Source: DASRHK01 sp963776465
Lineage (GTDB): Bacteria > Pseudomonadota > Gammaproteobacteria > Nevskiales > Nevskiaceae
Direction of reading: 5' to 3'
DNA length: 64,000 nucleotides
Assembly: GCA_963776465.1 (NCBI GenBank)
Contig: CAVZMV010000002.1
Span: 1,488,001-1,552,000 of the forward strand
Shown here: positions 25,807-33,892 of the stretch, in pieces
How positions within the stretch are numbered: the stretch's first letter is position 1
Layout of the letters: each line of letters opens with the position of its first letter
Translations under genes and position numbers: made by a program
Notes under the pieces: model-generated
What the model was told of the DNA's origin: nothing
Databases searched by the model: none
The model's input: the letters and a program-made list of their open reading frames with translations, nothing else

Positions 25807-26151
25807 TCATCCCCCCGCGTCGAATGCAGCGCGCAGCCAGCTTACGTGGTTGGCCGCGTCGAGCGCGCAGACGTCGAAGCGGATCGGGCAGCGCGAGAAC
25901 TGCGGCGAGCGGGCCAGCCACAGCTGCGTCGCCAGCACGATGCGGCGCTGCTTGGTGGTGCCCACGGTCGCGGCGGCGGTGCCGTAATCGTCGCGGCTGC
26001 GCTTGCGCACCTCGGTGATGACGATGGTGTCGCCGTCGCGCATGACCAGGTCGATCTCGCCGCGCTTGAAGCGCACATTGCGGGCCACCAGCTGCATGCC
26101 TTGCGCCTGCATGAAGGCGAGGGCGATGTCCTCTTCCTCAGCGCCCCTCAC
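25807..26151 (-). CDS. YraN family (UPF0102) endonuclease-fold protein
   Basis: The 114-residue protein has the restriction-endonuclease-like core of UPF0102: GMQLVARNVRFKRGEIDLVMRD then TEVRKRS, the E...D...ExR pattern. Biochemical role is uncertain; it is proposed to act in DNA processing. The start is GTG 26151, overlapping the lpoA-like stop by GTGA; diaA begins 1 bp after its stop. A long upstream open frame is a shadow of the lpoA-like gene. Confidence 0.88.
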   Translation of the reverse strand: MRGAEEEDIALAFMQAQGMQLVARNVRFKRGEIDLVMRDGDTIVITEVRKRSRDDYGTAAATVGTTKQRRIVLATQLWLARSPQFSRCPIRFDVCALDAANHVSWLRAAFDAGG

Positions 26152-27371
26152 GGCGCCGCCAAGCTCACCGAGCGGGCGAGCTCCGCGCAGGTCAGCCCGC
26201 GCGTGACCGCGTTGTTCGCGCCCATGCCCAGGTCCCCGCTCGCCGCGGGGAATCCGCCGCCGGACGGCAGCGGTCCGTTGCGCAGGAAACCGATCAGCTG
26301 ATAGGCGTCGTAGCCGAGCGCGAACAGCCGCTGCTGGTCGCGCGTGCGCCCTGGCAGCACGTCCTGGATTTGTGCGCGCAGCATCGCGTTGCGCGGTCCG
26401 GCATCGAGCAGCAACGGCATGTCGCAGCGTCGCAGGCCGGTCAGGTCGGCGTCGCCGGTGCCGCTGTCGAACACCTGCGCGGTGGCAAACACCGGCAGGC
26501 TCCCCAGCCGATGGAAGCGCAGCTGCGGCACGATCAGGCGGCCCTGCTCGGCGCGCGCAGCGAGGAACACGAAGTCCAGATCGTCGCGCCTGCGCGCCTC
26601 GAACTCCAGCTTGCCCAGCAAGGCAGCGAGCGCGGTTCGGCGCTCCTCGCTCTCCGGGATTCCCATCAGCGCGCGGATCGGCCCGGAGACCTGGTTGATG
26701 TCGCCGCTGTAGCGCTGCGCCGAGACCAGCTCGCCGCCGAGCTCGAGCAGGCGTTTGGAGAAGGCGGCGTAGATGCGCTCGCCCCAGTCGTTCTGCGGCG
26801 TGAGCGAAGCCGCGCGACGCAAGCCGGCGGCGATGGCCTGCTCGGCTGCGGCGCGTGCCTCGTCTTCGGGTGCGAGCCCGAGCTGGTAGAAGCCCGCGGG
26901 CGCCGGCTGCGTCGCGTCCAGGTAATTGAGCGCCAGCGTGGGGGCGGGTGGCGTGCCCTGGCTCGCCAGCGCGGTCACGAGATCCTTCTGCAGCGGGCCG
27001 ATCAGGAAGCGCGCGCCCTCGGCGACGGCCTGGCGCTGTGCCTGCCGCAGGCTCTCCAGGCTCGTGCCGGAATCGTAGACGCGCACCACGGGGCGCGGCG
27101 CCGGCTGCGCATACACGCCGGCGAGGAAGCCGTCGCGCACCATTTCCGCGGCGCCCGCGTACTGTCCGCGCAATGGCAGCAGCAGTCCGATATGCGTATC
27201 GCTGCCCAGGGGGCCGGTGGGCGCCAGCTCGCGGACGGGCTCCGGCACTACCGGCGCAGGCTTCACAACCGGCGCGGGTGCCTTCGGCACCGGTTTCACC
27301 GGCGCCACGCAAGAAGCGAGCGTCGCGGCAAGAGCCGCGACCAGTGCGTGCGTGGCGAGGCGCAATTTCAT
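26148..27371 (-). CDS. LpoA/LppC-like penicillin-binding protein activator, short form
   Basis: The 407-residue lipoprotein has a lipobox LASC at about residues 21-24 and a Pro-rich linker. A periplasmic-binding-protein-like domain follows (HIGLLLPLRGQYAGAAEMVRDGF, later FALGYDAYQLIGFL). In E. coli the C-terminal domain of LpoA has this fold and activates PBP1A. The N-terminal TPR domain of E. coli LpoA (678 residues) is missing here, as in many related genera. ATG 27371 gives a proper lipoprotein signal; GTG 27383 is an alternative. Divergent from rsmI across 37 bp. Confidence 0.88.
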   Translation of the reverse strand: MKLRLATHALVAALAATLASCVAPVKPVPKAPAPVVKPAPVVPEPVRELAPTGPLGSDTHIGLLLPLRGQYAGAAEMVRDGFLAGVYAQPAPRPVVRVYDSGTSLESLRQAQRQAVAEGARFLIGPLQKDLVTALASQGTPPAPTLALNYLDATQPAPAGFYQLGLAPEDEARAAAEQAIAAGLRRAASLTPQNDWGERIYAAFSKRLLELGGELVSAQRYSGDINQVSGPIRALMGIPESEERRTALAALLGKLEFEARRRDDLDFVFLAARAEQGRLIVPQLRFHRLGSLPVFATAQVFDSGTGDADLTGLRRCDMPLLLDAGPRNAMLRAQIQDVLPGRTRDQQRLFALGYDAYQLIGFLRNGPLPSGGGFPAASGDLGMGANNAVTRGLTCAELARSVSLAAP

Positions 27372-27408
27372 CGGCGTGGACACATGGTTACGGCTTAGTA
27401 TCTCGCAC

Positions 27409-28272
27409 GTGGACGCGCCGCGCGAAATTGAAAAGGGCCATCTCTACGTCGTCGCAACGCCGATCGGCAACCTGCGCGATCTGTCGGCGCGCGCGCAGGC
27501 GGTGCTCGCGGGCGTCGATCTCGTCGCCGCCGAGGACACGCGCACCAGCGGCGTGCTGATGCAGCAGTTCGGGATCCGCACGCGCATGACGGCGTTCCAC
27601 GAGCACAACGAGCGCGCGCTGATCGCAGAGCTGGTGCAGATGCTCACTCGTGGACAGAGCATCGCCGTGATCTCCGACGCCGGCACGCCGCTGATCAGCG
27701 ACCCTGGTTTCGGCCTGGTGCGCGCTGCGCGCGAAGCCGGCCTGCCGGTCATCGCGATCCCCGGGCCGTGCGCGGCGATTGCCGCGTTGTCGATCTCGGG
27801 CCTGCCCACCGATAGCTTCGTCTTTGCCGGATTCCTGCCGCCCAAGTCGCAGGCGCGGCGCGCGCGGCTGCAGGAGCTCGCCGTCGATCCGCGCACCCTG
27901 ATCCTCTACGAGGCCAGTCATCGCATCGTCGAATGCGTCGGCGACTGCGCCGCGATCCTCGGCGCCGATCGGCGCCTGTTCCTGGCGCGCGAGATCAGCA
28001 AGCGCTTCGAGCAGAGCGTGCTGGATCGGGCCGCAGCTGTCGTCGAGTGGCTGGCCGCCGACGAGAACCGCCAACGCGGGGAATTCGTGCTGATCATCGA
28101 AGGCGCGCCGGCCAGCGCTGCCGACCCGGTGGCGGCGCGAACGCTGCTCCAGGCCCTGTTGCGCGAGCTGCCAGCGGCGCGCGCGGCCAAGCTGGCCGCG
28201 GAGATCACGGGCGCCGATCGCAAGGACATGTATGCGCTCGCCCTGACCCTGTCGAAGGCGACGCCGGGATAG
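27409..28272 (+). CDS. rsmI: 16S rRNA (cytidine1402-2'-O)-methyltransferase RsmI
   Basis: The 287-residue SAM-dependent methyltransferase of the tetrapyrrole-methylase fold shows VATPIGNLRDLSARA, AAEDTRTSG, ISDAGTPLISDPG and AIPGPCAAIAAL in order, diagnostic of RsmI, which 2'-O-methylates C1402 of 16S rRNA. The start is taken at GTG 27409; GTG 27376 is also in frame. The 3' end lies 9 bp before the RNase P RNA, whose -10 element overlaps the stop codon. Confidence 0.93.
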   Translation: MDAPREIEKGHLYVVATPIGNLRDLSARAQAVLAGVDLVAAEDTRTSGVLMQQFGIRTRMTAFHEHNERALIAELVQMLTRGQSIAVISDAGTPLISDPGFGLVRAAREAGLPVIAIPGPCAAIAALSISGLPTDSFVFAGFLPPKSQARRARLQELAVDPRTLILYEASHRIVECVGDCAAILGADRRLFLAREISKRFEQSVLDRAAAVVEWLAADENRQRGEFVLIIEGAPASAADPVAARTLLQALLRELPAARAAKLAAEITGADRKDMYALALTLSKATPG

Positions 28273-28275
28273 ACT
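28270..28275 (+). promoter_or_regulatory. Candidate -10 element of the RNase P RNA gene
   Basis: TAGACT ends 6 bases before the predicted RNA 5' end at 28282. It overlaps the rsmI stop codon. A CTGACC at 28243-28248 is a weak -35 with a 21-base spacer, so only the -10 is suggested. Confidence 0.35.
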
Positions 28276-28281
28276 GCGCGT

Positions 28282-28660
28282 GGAGTTGGCCGGGCAATCG
28301 CTGTGGCAGCTGTATGCCAGGGAGGAAAGTCCGGGCTCCGCAGGGCAGAGCGCCAGGTAACGCCTGGGCGGCGCGAGCCGACGGAAAGTGCAACAGAAAG
28401 CAAACCGCCTACGTCCCGCAAGGGGCCGGCAAGGGTGAAACGGTGCGGTAAGAGCGCACCGCGTCGCTGGCAACAGCGATGGCACGGTAAACCCCGCTCG
28501 GAGCAAGGCCAAATAGGGAAGGTGAGTGGCAACACTCGACGCGCGGCCCGCGCGCCTTCCGGGTAGGCCGCTTGAGGACTGCGGTGACGCAGCTCCCAGA
28601 GGAATGATTGCCACGGGGTGGAAACACCCTTTGACAGAACCCGGCTTAGAGGCCGACTCC
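28282..28660 (+). ncRNA. rnpB: RNase P RNA (bacterial class A)
   Basis: Ribozyme component of RNase P, which removes tRNA 5' leaders. The universal sequence GAGGAAAGTCCGGGCTCC lies at 28322-28339. Later come AGGGTGAAACGGTGCGGTAA near 28433, GAGGAATGATTGCC near 28599 and ACAGAACCCGGCTTA at 28634-28648. The first ten bases GGAGTTGGCC pair with the last ten GGCCGACTCC (28651-28660) to close helix P1 with one G-U pair. Length about 379 nt, normal for the class. The 3' tail is repeated downstream. Confidence 0.95.
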
Positions 28661-28777
28661 ATTCTTTGACAGACCAAATGCATAGGGATGTGCATTCGGA
28701 GCGAGCGCTTGCTTCAGGCGAGCCCGCAGAGCGCGCGCCAGGGATGGTGGCGCTACCCGGCTTAGAGGCCGACTCCT
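28629..28777 (+). repeat. Duplicated rnpB 3' tail, second copy split by an 82-bp insert
   Basis: First unit: CTTTGACAGA (28629-28638) directly followed by the 22-base ACCCGG...GACTCC (28639-28660). Second unit: CTTTGACAGA again at 28664-28673, then 82 unrelated bases (28674-28755), then an exact copy of the 22-mer at 28756-28777. The insert holds an AATGCA/TGCATT inverted repeat near 28678-28697. Both copies end with the sequence that pairs with the 5' end of RNase P RNA. Confidence 0.85.
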
Positions 28778-29017
28778 TTCTATCCGCATAGCCCAAACAG
28801 GGGCCATTCCCCTCTATTAAGAACTCGCCGCAATTGTGGTTCGTAACCTTTTGTTTTTACACAGACATATCCACAGATAAGTAAATGCGTTAACTCCCTG
28901 ATTCGCTTGCATAAATGATCTTGCATTGTGGTGTGAAGTGGAATACAGTGCACATAACGGGCGGATAAATGGGGAAAAGTGGTGGGAGCCGCTTTTTCTC
29001 TCGGGGGAGTCAGGGGC
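28778..29017 (+). promoter_or_regulatory. mraZ upstream region: candidate promoter, MraZ-type repeats and a DnaA-like box
   Basis: This gene-free stretch is AT-richer than its surroundings. TTGCAT (28921-28926) and TACAGT (28944-28949) are spaced 17 bases apart, a reasonable sigma-70 promoter. TGG-type pentamers recur every 10 bases: TGGTG 28929, TGGAA 28939, then TGGGG 28970 and TGGTG 28980. They resemble the TGGGN-N5 repeats bound by MraZ. ATATCCACA at 28867-28875 is one base off a DnaA box. The role of each is inferred. Confidence 0.45.
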
Positions 29018-29443
29018 GTGTTCGCGGGATCGCACCAGCTGAGCATCGACGACAAGGGTCGCCTGGCGATCCCTTCGCGCTTCCGCGCGCAGCTCGACGG
29101 CTCCAACGTCTTCATCACGCGCGCCCACAAGCCCTGCCTCGAGGTTTATCCCGCCGCGGAATTCCATCGCCTGGCCGAGCAGATCGAGAACCTCGACGAT
29201 CGCCGCCACGCCGATTTGCTCAAAGAGATATTCATCGGCCACGCCGTCGAGACCGAAGTCGACAAGCAGGGCCGCGTGCTCGTGCCGCAACTCCTGCGAC
29301 GCTACGCGTCGCTCGACGGCACGGTGATGGTCGTCGGGCAGATCAAGCGCTTCGACGTCTACGCCGAGTCCGCCTGGAAGAAGATCTCCGGCGCGCCCTC
29401 GGCCGAAGGTCTCGCCGACGCCTTCGCGTTGCTCAAGCGGTGA
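29018..29443 (+). CDS. mraZ: Transcriptional regulator MraZ
   Basis: The 141-residue protein has two SpoVT/AbrB-like domains, each with the DxKGR motif (SIDDKGRLAIPSRFR and TEVDKQGRVLVPQLLR). MraZ forms a ring and represses the division/wall cluster by binding repeats in its own promoter. The usual family start MFRGxxxLxxDxKGR aligns with GTG 29018 (VFAGSHQLS), which has GGGGGAG eight bases upstream; the longer frame from 28979 is unlikely. It is first in the dcw cluster, as usual. Confidence 0.93.
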   Translation: MFAGSHQLSIDDKGRLAIPSRFRAQLDGSNVFITRAHKPCLEVYPAAEFHRLAEQIENLDDRRHADLLKEIFIGHAVETEVDKQGRVLVPQLLRRYASLDGTVMVVGQIKRFDVYAESAWKKISGAPSAEGLADAFALLKR

Positions 29444-29500
29444 GGGCGCGTGCTGCACTCCCTTCCCGCCTCCCGCATCTGCGCAGGGCGCAATAACGCC

Positions 29501-30373
29501 ATGACGTCGCACCTCCCGGTGATGCTCGCGGAAGCGATCGCCGGGCTGGCGGTACGGGCCGACGGCGTCTACGTCGACGCCACGTTCGGCCGCGGCGGGC
29601 ACAGTGCGGCGATCCTGCAGCAGCTCGGCACCGGCTTCCTGCACGCGATGGACCAGGATCCCGAGGCGGCGGCGCACGCCTGGAAGAGCCTTGCCGGCGC
29701 GTCGAACTTCCGCATGCACCATTGCAACTTCGACCGGCTGGCCGAGACGGCGCGCGCCGAGCATATCGACGGCCGCGTCGCCGGCGTGCTGTTCGACCTG
29801 GGTGTCTCCTCGCCGCAGTTCGACGATGCCGCGCGCGGATTCTCCTTCCTCAACGACGGCGCGCTGGACATGCGGATGGATCCGCACAGCGGCGAGAGCG
29901 CCGCGCAGTGGATCACGCGCGCGGCCGAGGCCGAGATCGCCGACGTGTTGTGGCGCTTCGGCGAGGAGCGCGACAGCCGGCGCGTGGCCCGCGCCATCGT
30001 CGCGGCCCGCGCGCAAGCGCCGATCGCCACCACCGGCCGGCTGGCGCAGGTGATCCTCGACGCGCACCGCGGCCCGCGCCAGAAGATCCATCCGGCGACG
30101 CGCAGCTTCCAGGCCATCCGCATCCACATCAACCGCGAGCTCGAGCGCCTGGAGTCGGCGCTGTCGCAGGCGGTGGAGATCCTGAAGCCCGGCGGCCGGC
30201 TGGCGGTGATCAGCTTCCATTCGCTGGAAGACCGCATCGTCAAGCGCTTCATCCGCGACGCGGAGAGATCCGGCCTGCAGAAGATCGCGCGCCAGTTTCC
30301 GACCGACGAGGAAGCCGCCGCCAATCCCCGCGCGCGCAGCGCCGTGCTGCGCGTGGCCGAGAAGCAGTCGTGA
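29501..30373 (+). CDS. rsmH: 16S rRNA (cytosine1402-N4)-methyltransferase RsmH
   Basis: The 290-residue protein has HLPVMLAEAI at the N-terminus, the SAM-binding DATFGRGGHSAAIL, LGVSSPQFDDAARGFSF and SFHSLEDRIVKRF, all family signatures. It methylates N4 of C1402 in 16S rRNA, the same base modified by RsmI, encoded 1.2 kb upstream. ATG 29501 is used rather than GTG 29450, which would add 17 non-conserved residues. Overlaps ftsL by GTGA. Confidence 0.94.
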   Translation: MTSHLPVMLAEAIAGLAVRADGVYVDATFGRGGHSAAILQQLGTGFLHAMDQDPEAAAHAWKSLAGASNFRMHHCNFDRLAETARAEHIDGRVAGVLFDLGVSSPQFDDAARGFSFLNDGALDMRMDPHSGESAAQWITRAAEAEIADVLWRFGEERDSRRVARAIVAARAQAPIATTGRLAQVILDAHRGPRQKIHPATRSFQAIRIHINRELERLESALSQAVEILKPGGRLAVISFHSLEDRIVKRFIRDAERSGLQKIARQFPTDEEAAANPRARSAVLRVAEKQS

Positions 30374-30657
30374 AGCGCAGCGAGATGCTAATGGTGTTCA
30401 TGCTCGGCTTCTCCGTGCTGCTGTCGGCGGTGCTGGTGGTCAAGAGCAAGCACGAGAACCGCCGGCTCGTCACCGAGCTGACCGAGCTGCGCACCGAGCG
30501 CGAGCACCTGGACACCGAGTGGTCGCAGCTGCAGCTGGAGGAGGCGACGCTCGCCAACCACGGGCGCATCGAACAAATCGCGCGCGAGAAACTCTCAATG
30601 ATCCAGCCGAAAGATTCGGTGATCGTGGAGACGCGCCCCGTGGAGCCTCGGCAATGA
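30370..30657 (+). CDS. ftsL: Cell division protein FtsL
   Basis: The 95-residue bitopic protein has a short cytoplasmic end, one transmembrane helix (about residues 5-25) and a periplasmic Leu/Glu-rich coiled coil ending in IEQIAREKLSMIQP, typical of FtsL. It forms FtsQLB with FtsQ and FtsB to activate FtsWI. Start GTG 30370 and the ATGA overlap with ftsI show translational coupling on both sides. Confidence 0.9.
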   Translation: MKRSEMLMVFMLGFSVLLSAVLVVKSKHENRRLVTELTELRTEREHLDTEWSQLQLEEATLANHGRIEQIAREKLSMIQPKDSVIVETRPVEPRQ

Positions 30658-32396
30658 CGCGCGCCGAGTTCAAGCCGCCGAGCGCGCTCGTGGTCCGCGA
30701 AGTCCGCCGCTGGCGCGGACTCCTGGTTCTGGCGCTATTCGGCTTCGGCGCCAGCGTGGTGATGGTCCGCGCCTTCGCCCTGCAGATTCTGCAGCGCGAC
30801 TTCCTCGCGCACGAAGGCGACAAGCGCTCGGTGCGCGTGGTGGAAGTGCCGCCGCATCGCGGCGCCATCCGCGACCGCCGCGGCGAGGCGCTGGCCCTGT
30901 CGGCGCCGGCCGATTCGCTGTGGGCGATCCCGTCGGAGCTGCTGTCCGCGCCCGAGTACCTGCCGGCGCTCGCGGGTCTGCTCGAGATGAAGCAGCGCGA
31001 GCTCAGCGACTTCCTGAAGGAGCGCGCGGGCAAGCAGTTCGTCTATCTCAAGCGCCAGATCAGCCCGGAAGAAGCGGCGCGCGTGATGGCGCTCAAGGCG
31101 CCGGGCCTGTTCAGCCAGCGGGAATACCGCCGCTACTACCCCGCCGGCGAGATCGCCGGCCACGTCGTCGGCTTCACCGACATGGACGACAAGGGGCAGG
31201 AAGGGATCGAGGCGTCGCAGGAAGAGATGCTCGCCGGCAAGGCCGGCGCACGCCGCGTCATCCGCGATCGCACCGGCCGTGTGGTGGAAGAGACCGAGGA
31301 CATGGAAGCCGCGCAGCCGGGGCAGGACGTGCTGCTCACGCTCGACCTGCGCCTGCAGTATTTCGCGTATCGCGAGCTGAAAGCCGCCGTTGCGCAGAAC
31401 CGCGCCAAGGGTGGCCTGGTGGTGATCGCCGACGCGCGCACCGGCGACATCCTCGCCATCGCCAACCAGCCCGGCTTCAATCCGAATCGCCCCGAGGAGC
31501 GCGCCTCCGCCGGGCTGCGCAACCGCGCCGTCACCGACATCTTCGAGCCCGGGTCCACCATCAAGCCGTTGCTGGTCGCGCGCGCCCTGGAGCTCGGCAC
31601 GTTCCGCGCGTCCGACCGCATCGCCACCGATCCGGGCACGCTCAAAGTCGGCCGCCTGATCGTGCACGACATCCACCCGCACGGCGTCGTCGACATGGCG
31701 CAGCTGCTGGCGGTGTCGAGCAACGTCGGCGCCGCCAAGATCGGTCTCGCGCTCGGGCCCGAGGCGATCTACTCCGGCTACCGCAATTTCGGCATCGGCG
31801 AGCCCGTGGTTGCCGGCTTCCGCGGCGAGGCCGCGGGCGTGCTGGCGCCCTTCGCCCGTTGGGGCGAGATCGCCACCGCCACCGCGTCGTACGGCTACGG
31901 CCTGTCGGTCAACGCGCTGCAGCTGGTGCGCGCTTACTGCGGCCTGGCCAACGATGGCCTGCTGCCACAGCTGTCGATCCTGGATCAGCCGCGCGGACAG
32001 TCGGTGCAGCGCGCCGTGTCCGTACGCGTCGCGCGCGAAGTCAGGCATCTGATGGAAGGCGTCGTGTCCGCCGACGGCACCGCGCAGAAAGCGGAGGTGA
32101 AGGGCTACAAGGTCGCCGGCAAGACCGGCACCATCCGCAAGAACGGCGGCGGCGGCTATTTCGAGAACCGCCACCAGTCGGTGTTCATCGGCATGGTGCC
32201 CGCCGACAACCCGCGTCTGGTCGGGCTCGTGATGATCGACGAGCCTGGCGCCGGCCAGTACTACGGCGGGCTCGTCGCCGCGCCGGTGTTCGCCAACGTC
32301 ATGCAGGCGGCGGCGCGCCTGCTGCAGCTGCCGCCCGACGCGGTGCCCGTCACCCAGACCGCTGTCGCGCCGATCGTTCCGGCGCCGCGCACGTGA
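30654..32396 (+). CDS. ftsI: Peptidoglycan D,D-transpeptidase FtsI (PBP3)
   Basis: A 580-residue class B penicillin-binding protein: N-terminal transmembrane anchor (about 23-42), dimerisation domain (HRGAIRDRRGE) and transpeptidase domain. The active-site motifs are present: EPGSTIKPL (SxxK, nucleophile Ser), VSSNVG (SxN) and AGKTGT (KTG). It cross-links septal peptidoglycan together with FtsW, encoded further down the cluster. The start ATG 30654 overlaps the ftsL stop. Confidence 0.95.
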   Translation: MTRAEFKPPSALVVREVRRWRGLLVLALFGFGASVVMVRAFALQILQRDFLAHEGDKRSVRVVEVPPHRGAIRDRRGEALALSAPADSLWAIPSELLSAPEYLPALAGLLEMKQRELSDFLKERAGKQFVYLKRQISPEEAARVMALKAPGLFSQREYRRYYPAGEIAGHVVGFTDMDDKGQEGIEASQEEMLAGKAGARRVIRDRTGRVVEETEDMEAAQPGQDVLLTLDLRLQYFAYRELKAAVAQNRAKGGLVVIADARTGDILAIANQPGFNPNRPEERASAGLRNRAVTDIFEPGSTIKPLLVARALELGTFRASDRIATDPGTLKVGRLIVHDIHPHGVVDMAQLLAVSSNVGAAKIGLALGPEAIYSGYRNFGIGEPVVAGFRGEAAGVLAPFARWGEIATATASYGYGLSVNALQLVRAYCGLANDGLLPQLSILDQPRGQSVQRAVSVRVAREVRHLMEGVVSADGTAQKAEVKGYKVAGKTGTIRKNGGGGYFENRHQSVFIGMVPADNPRLVGLVMIDEPGAGQYYGGLVAAPVFANVMQAAARLLQLPPDAVPVTQTAVAPIVPAPRT

Positions 32397-32398
32397 AC

Positions 32399-33892
32399 AT
32401 GGCCCTGCCTTCCACGCCGCGTCCGCTCAGTGATCTCCTGCGCGCATACGCCGACGTGGCCTCGCCGGTCGCAGTCAGCGGCGTGGAGATGGACAGCCGC
32501 CGCATCCAGGCCGGCCATCTGTTCCTGGCATGTCGCGGTGTGTCGCATCACGGCCTCGCGCACCTGGATCAGGCGACGCAGCGCGGTGCTGCGGCCGTCG
32601 CCTGGGAGCCCGGCGCCGATCAAGCCGCGCCAGTCACCAAGATCCCGAGCTTCGCCGTCGAATCCCTGTCGTCGCGCGCCGGCGAGATTGCCGCGCGCTA
32701 CTGGGGCCATCCGTCGTCGCGCATGTTCACCGTCGGCGTCACCGGCACCGACGGCAAGACCTCGACCACGCACCTGGTGGCGCAGGCGCTGGAGAAGCTG
32801 GGTGAGCGCTGCGCCTACGTCGGCACGCTGGGGCACGGCTGGATCAGGCAGCTCGACGTGACGTCGCACACCACGCCGGACCCGGTGCAACTCCAGCGGC
32901 TGCTGGCAGCGTCGGCGGAGCAGGGCGCGCGCAGCGCCGCGATGGAAGTCTCCTCGCATGCGCTGCACCAGGATCGGGTGTCGGGCGTCGAGTTCGACGT
33001 CGCCGTGCTCACCAACATCGGCCGCGATCACCTGGACTACCACGGCGACATCGCCAGCTACGCGGCGGCCAAGCACCGCCTGTTCCTGCGCCCCGAGCTC
33101 GCCGCCGTCGTGCTGAATCGCGACGACGCCTACGGCCGCGCCTGGGCACACGAGATCGAGCACGGACCCGAGTGCATCGTCTACGGGCTCGACCACGGTC
33201 CGATCCCGGGACAGCGTCACGTCATCGGACGCGACCTGCGCCTGCATGCCGACGGTCTGGACTTCGACGTCGTCTCCAGCTGGGGCCGCCAACGCCTGAC
33301 GAGCCCGTTGCTCGGACGCTTCAACGCCTACAACCTGCTGGCAGCGCTGTCGGTGCTGCTGACCAAGGGCGTCGCGCTGGAGCACGCGGTAAAGGCGCTG
33401 TCGCAGGCGACGACGGTACCTGGCCGCATCGAGGGATTCCGCGGGCCGGCGGCGGCGCCGCTGGTTGTCGTCGATTACGCGCACACGCCGCAAGCGGTGG
33501 AGCAGGTGCTCACCGCCCTGCGCGCGCACACAGCCGGCAAGCTCACCTGCGTGTTCGGCTGCGGCGGCGACCGCGATCGCGGCAAGCGGCCGCTGATGGC
33601 TGCAGCCGCGGCGCGCAACGCCGACCTCGTCGTCATCACCGACGACAACCCGCGCAGCGAGAAGCCCGAAGCCATCACCGCCGAGATCCAGGCGGGCCTG
33701 CCGGCCGGCTATCCGGCGCGGGTCCTGCACGATCGCGCCACAGCCATCAACACCGCGGTGCGCGAGGCGGGCAAGGACGACGTGGTGCTGATCGCCGGCA
33801 AGGGCCACGAGACAACCCAGACCTACGGCGCCGACGTGCGCGCGTTCAGCGATCGCGACTTCGTGAAGAAGCTCGTCGGAGCGACGTCGTGA
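32399..33892 (+). CDS. murE: UDP-MurNAc-tripeptide synthetase MurE (meso-DAP adding)
   Basis: The 497-residue Mur ligase contains the P-loop GVTGTDGKTSTTH, the central domain and a C-terminal DDNPRSEKP. That DNPR motif marks enzymes that add meso-diaminopimelate rather than lysine, as expected for a Gram-negative. ATP-dependent ligation takes place in the cytoplasm. ATG 32399 lies 2 bp after the ftsI stop; GTG 32393 in the same frame would overlap it. Confidence 0.95.
   Translation: MALPSTPRPLSDLLRAYADVASPVAVSGVEMDSRRIQAGHLFLACRGVSHHGLAHLDQATQRGAAAVAWEPGADQAAPVTKIPSFAVESLSSRAGEIAARYWGHPSSRMFTVGVTGTDGKTSTTHLVAQALEKLGERCAYVGTLGHGWIRQLDVTSHTTPDPVQLQRLLAASAEQGARSAAMEVSSHALHQDRVSGVEFDVAVLTNIGRDHLDYHGDIASYAAAKHRLFLRPELAAVVLNRDDAYGRAWAHEIEHGPECIVYGLDHGPIPGQRHVIGRDLRLHADGLDFDVVSSWGRQRLTSPLLGRFNAYNLLAALSVLLTKGVALEHAVKALSQATTVPGRIEGFRGPAAAPLVVVDYAHTPQAVEQVLTALRAHTAGKLTCVFGCGGDRDRGKRPLMAAAAARNADLVVITDDNPRSEKPEAITAEIQAGLPAGYPARVLHDRATAINTAVREAGKDDVVLIAGKGHETTQTYGADVRAFSDRDFVKKLVGATS

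Noticed and set aside
27388..28695. Minus-strand 435-codon ORF across rsmI and the RNase P RNA
   Set aside because: It is the antisense of a clear RsmI gene and a structured RNA; no family similarity.
28674..28755. CRISPR-like repeat-spacer unit at the duplicated rnpB tail
   Set aside because: Only two repeat copies, derived from the RNase P RNA end, with no regular array and no cas genes.
30920..32390. Plus-strand frame upstream of murE that reads through ftsI in another frame
   Set aside because: Arg-rich shadow; FtsI in the other frame carries all active-site motifs, so murE starts at 32399.
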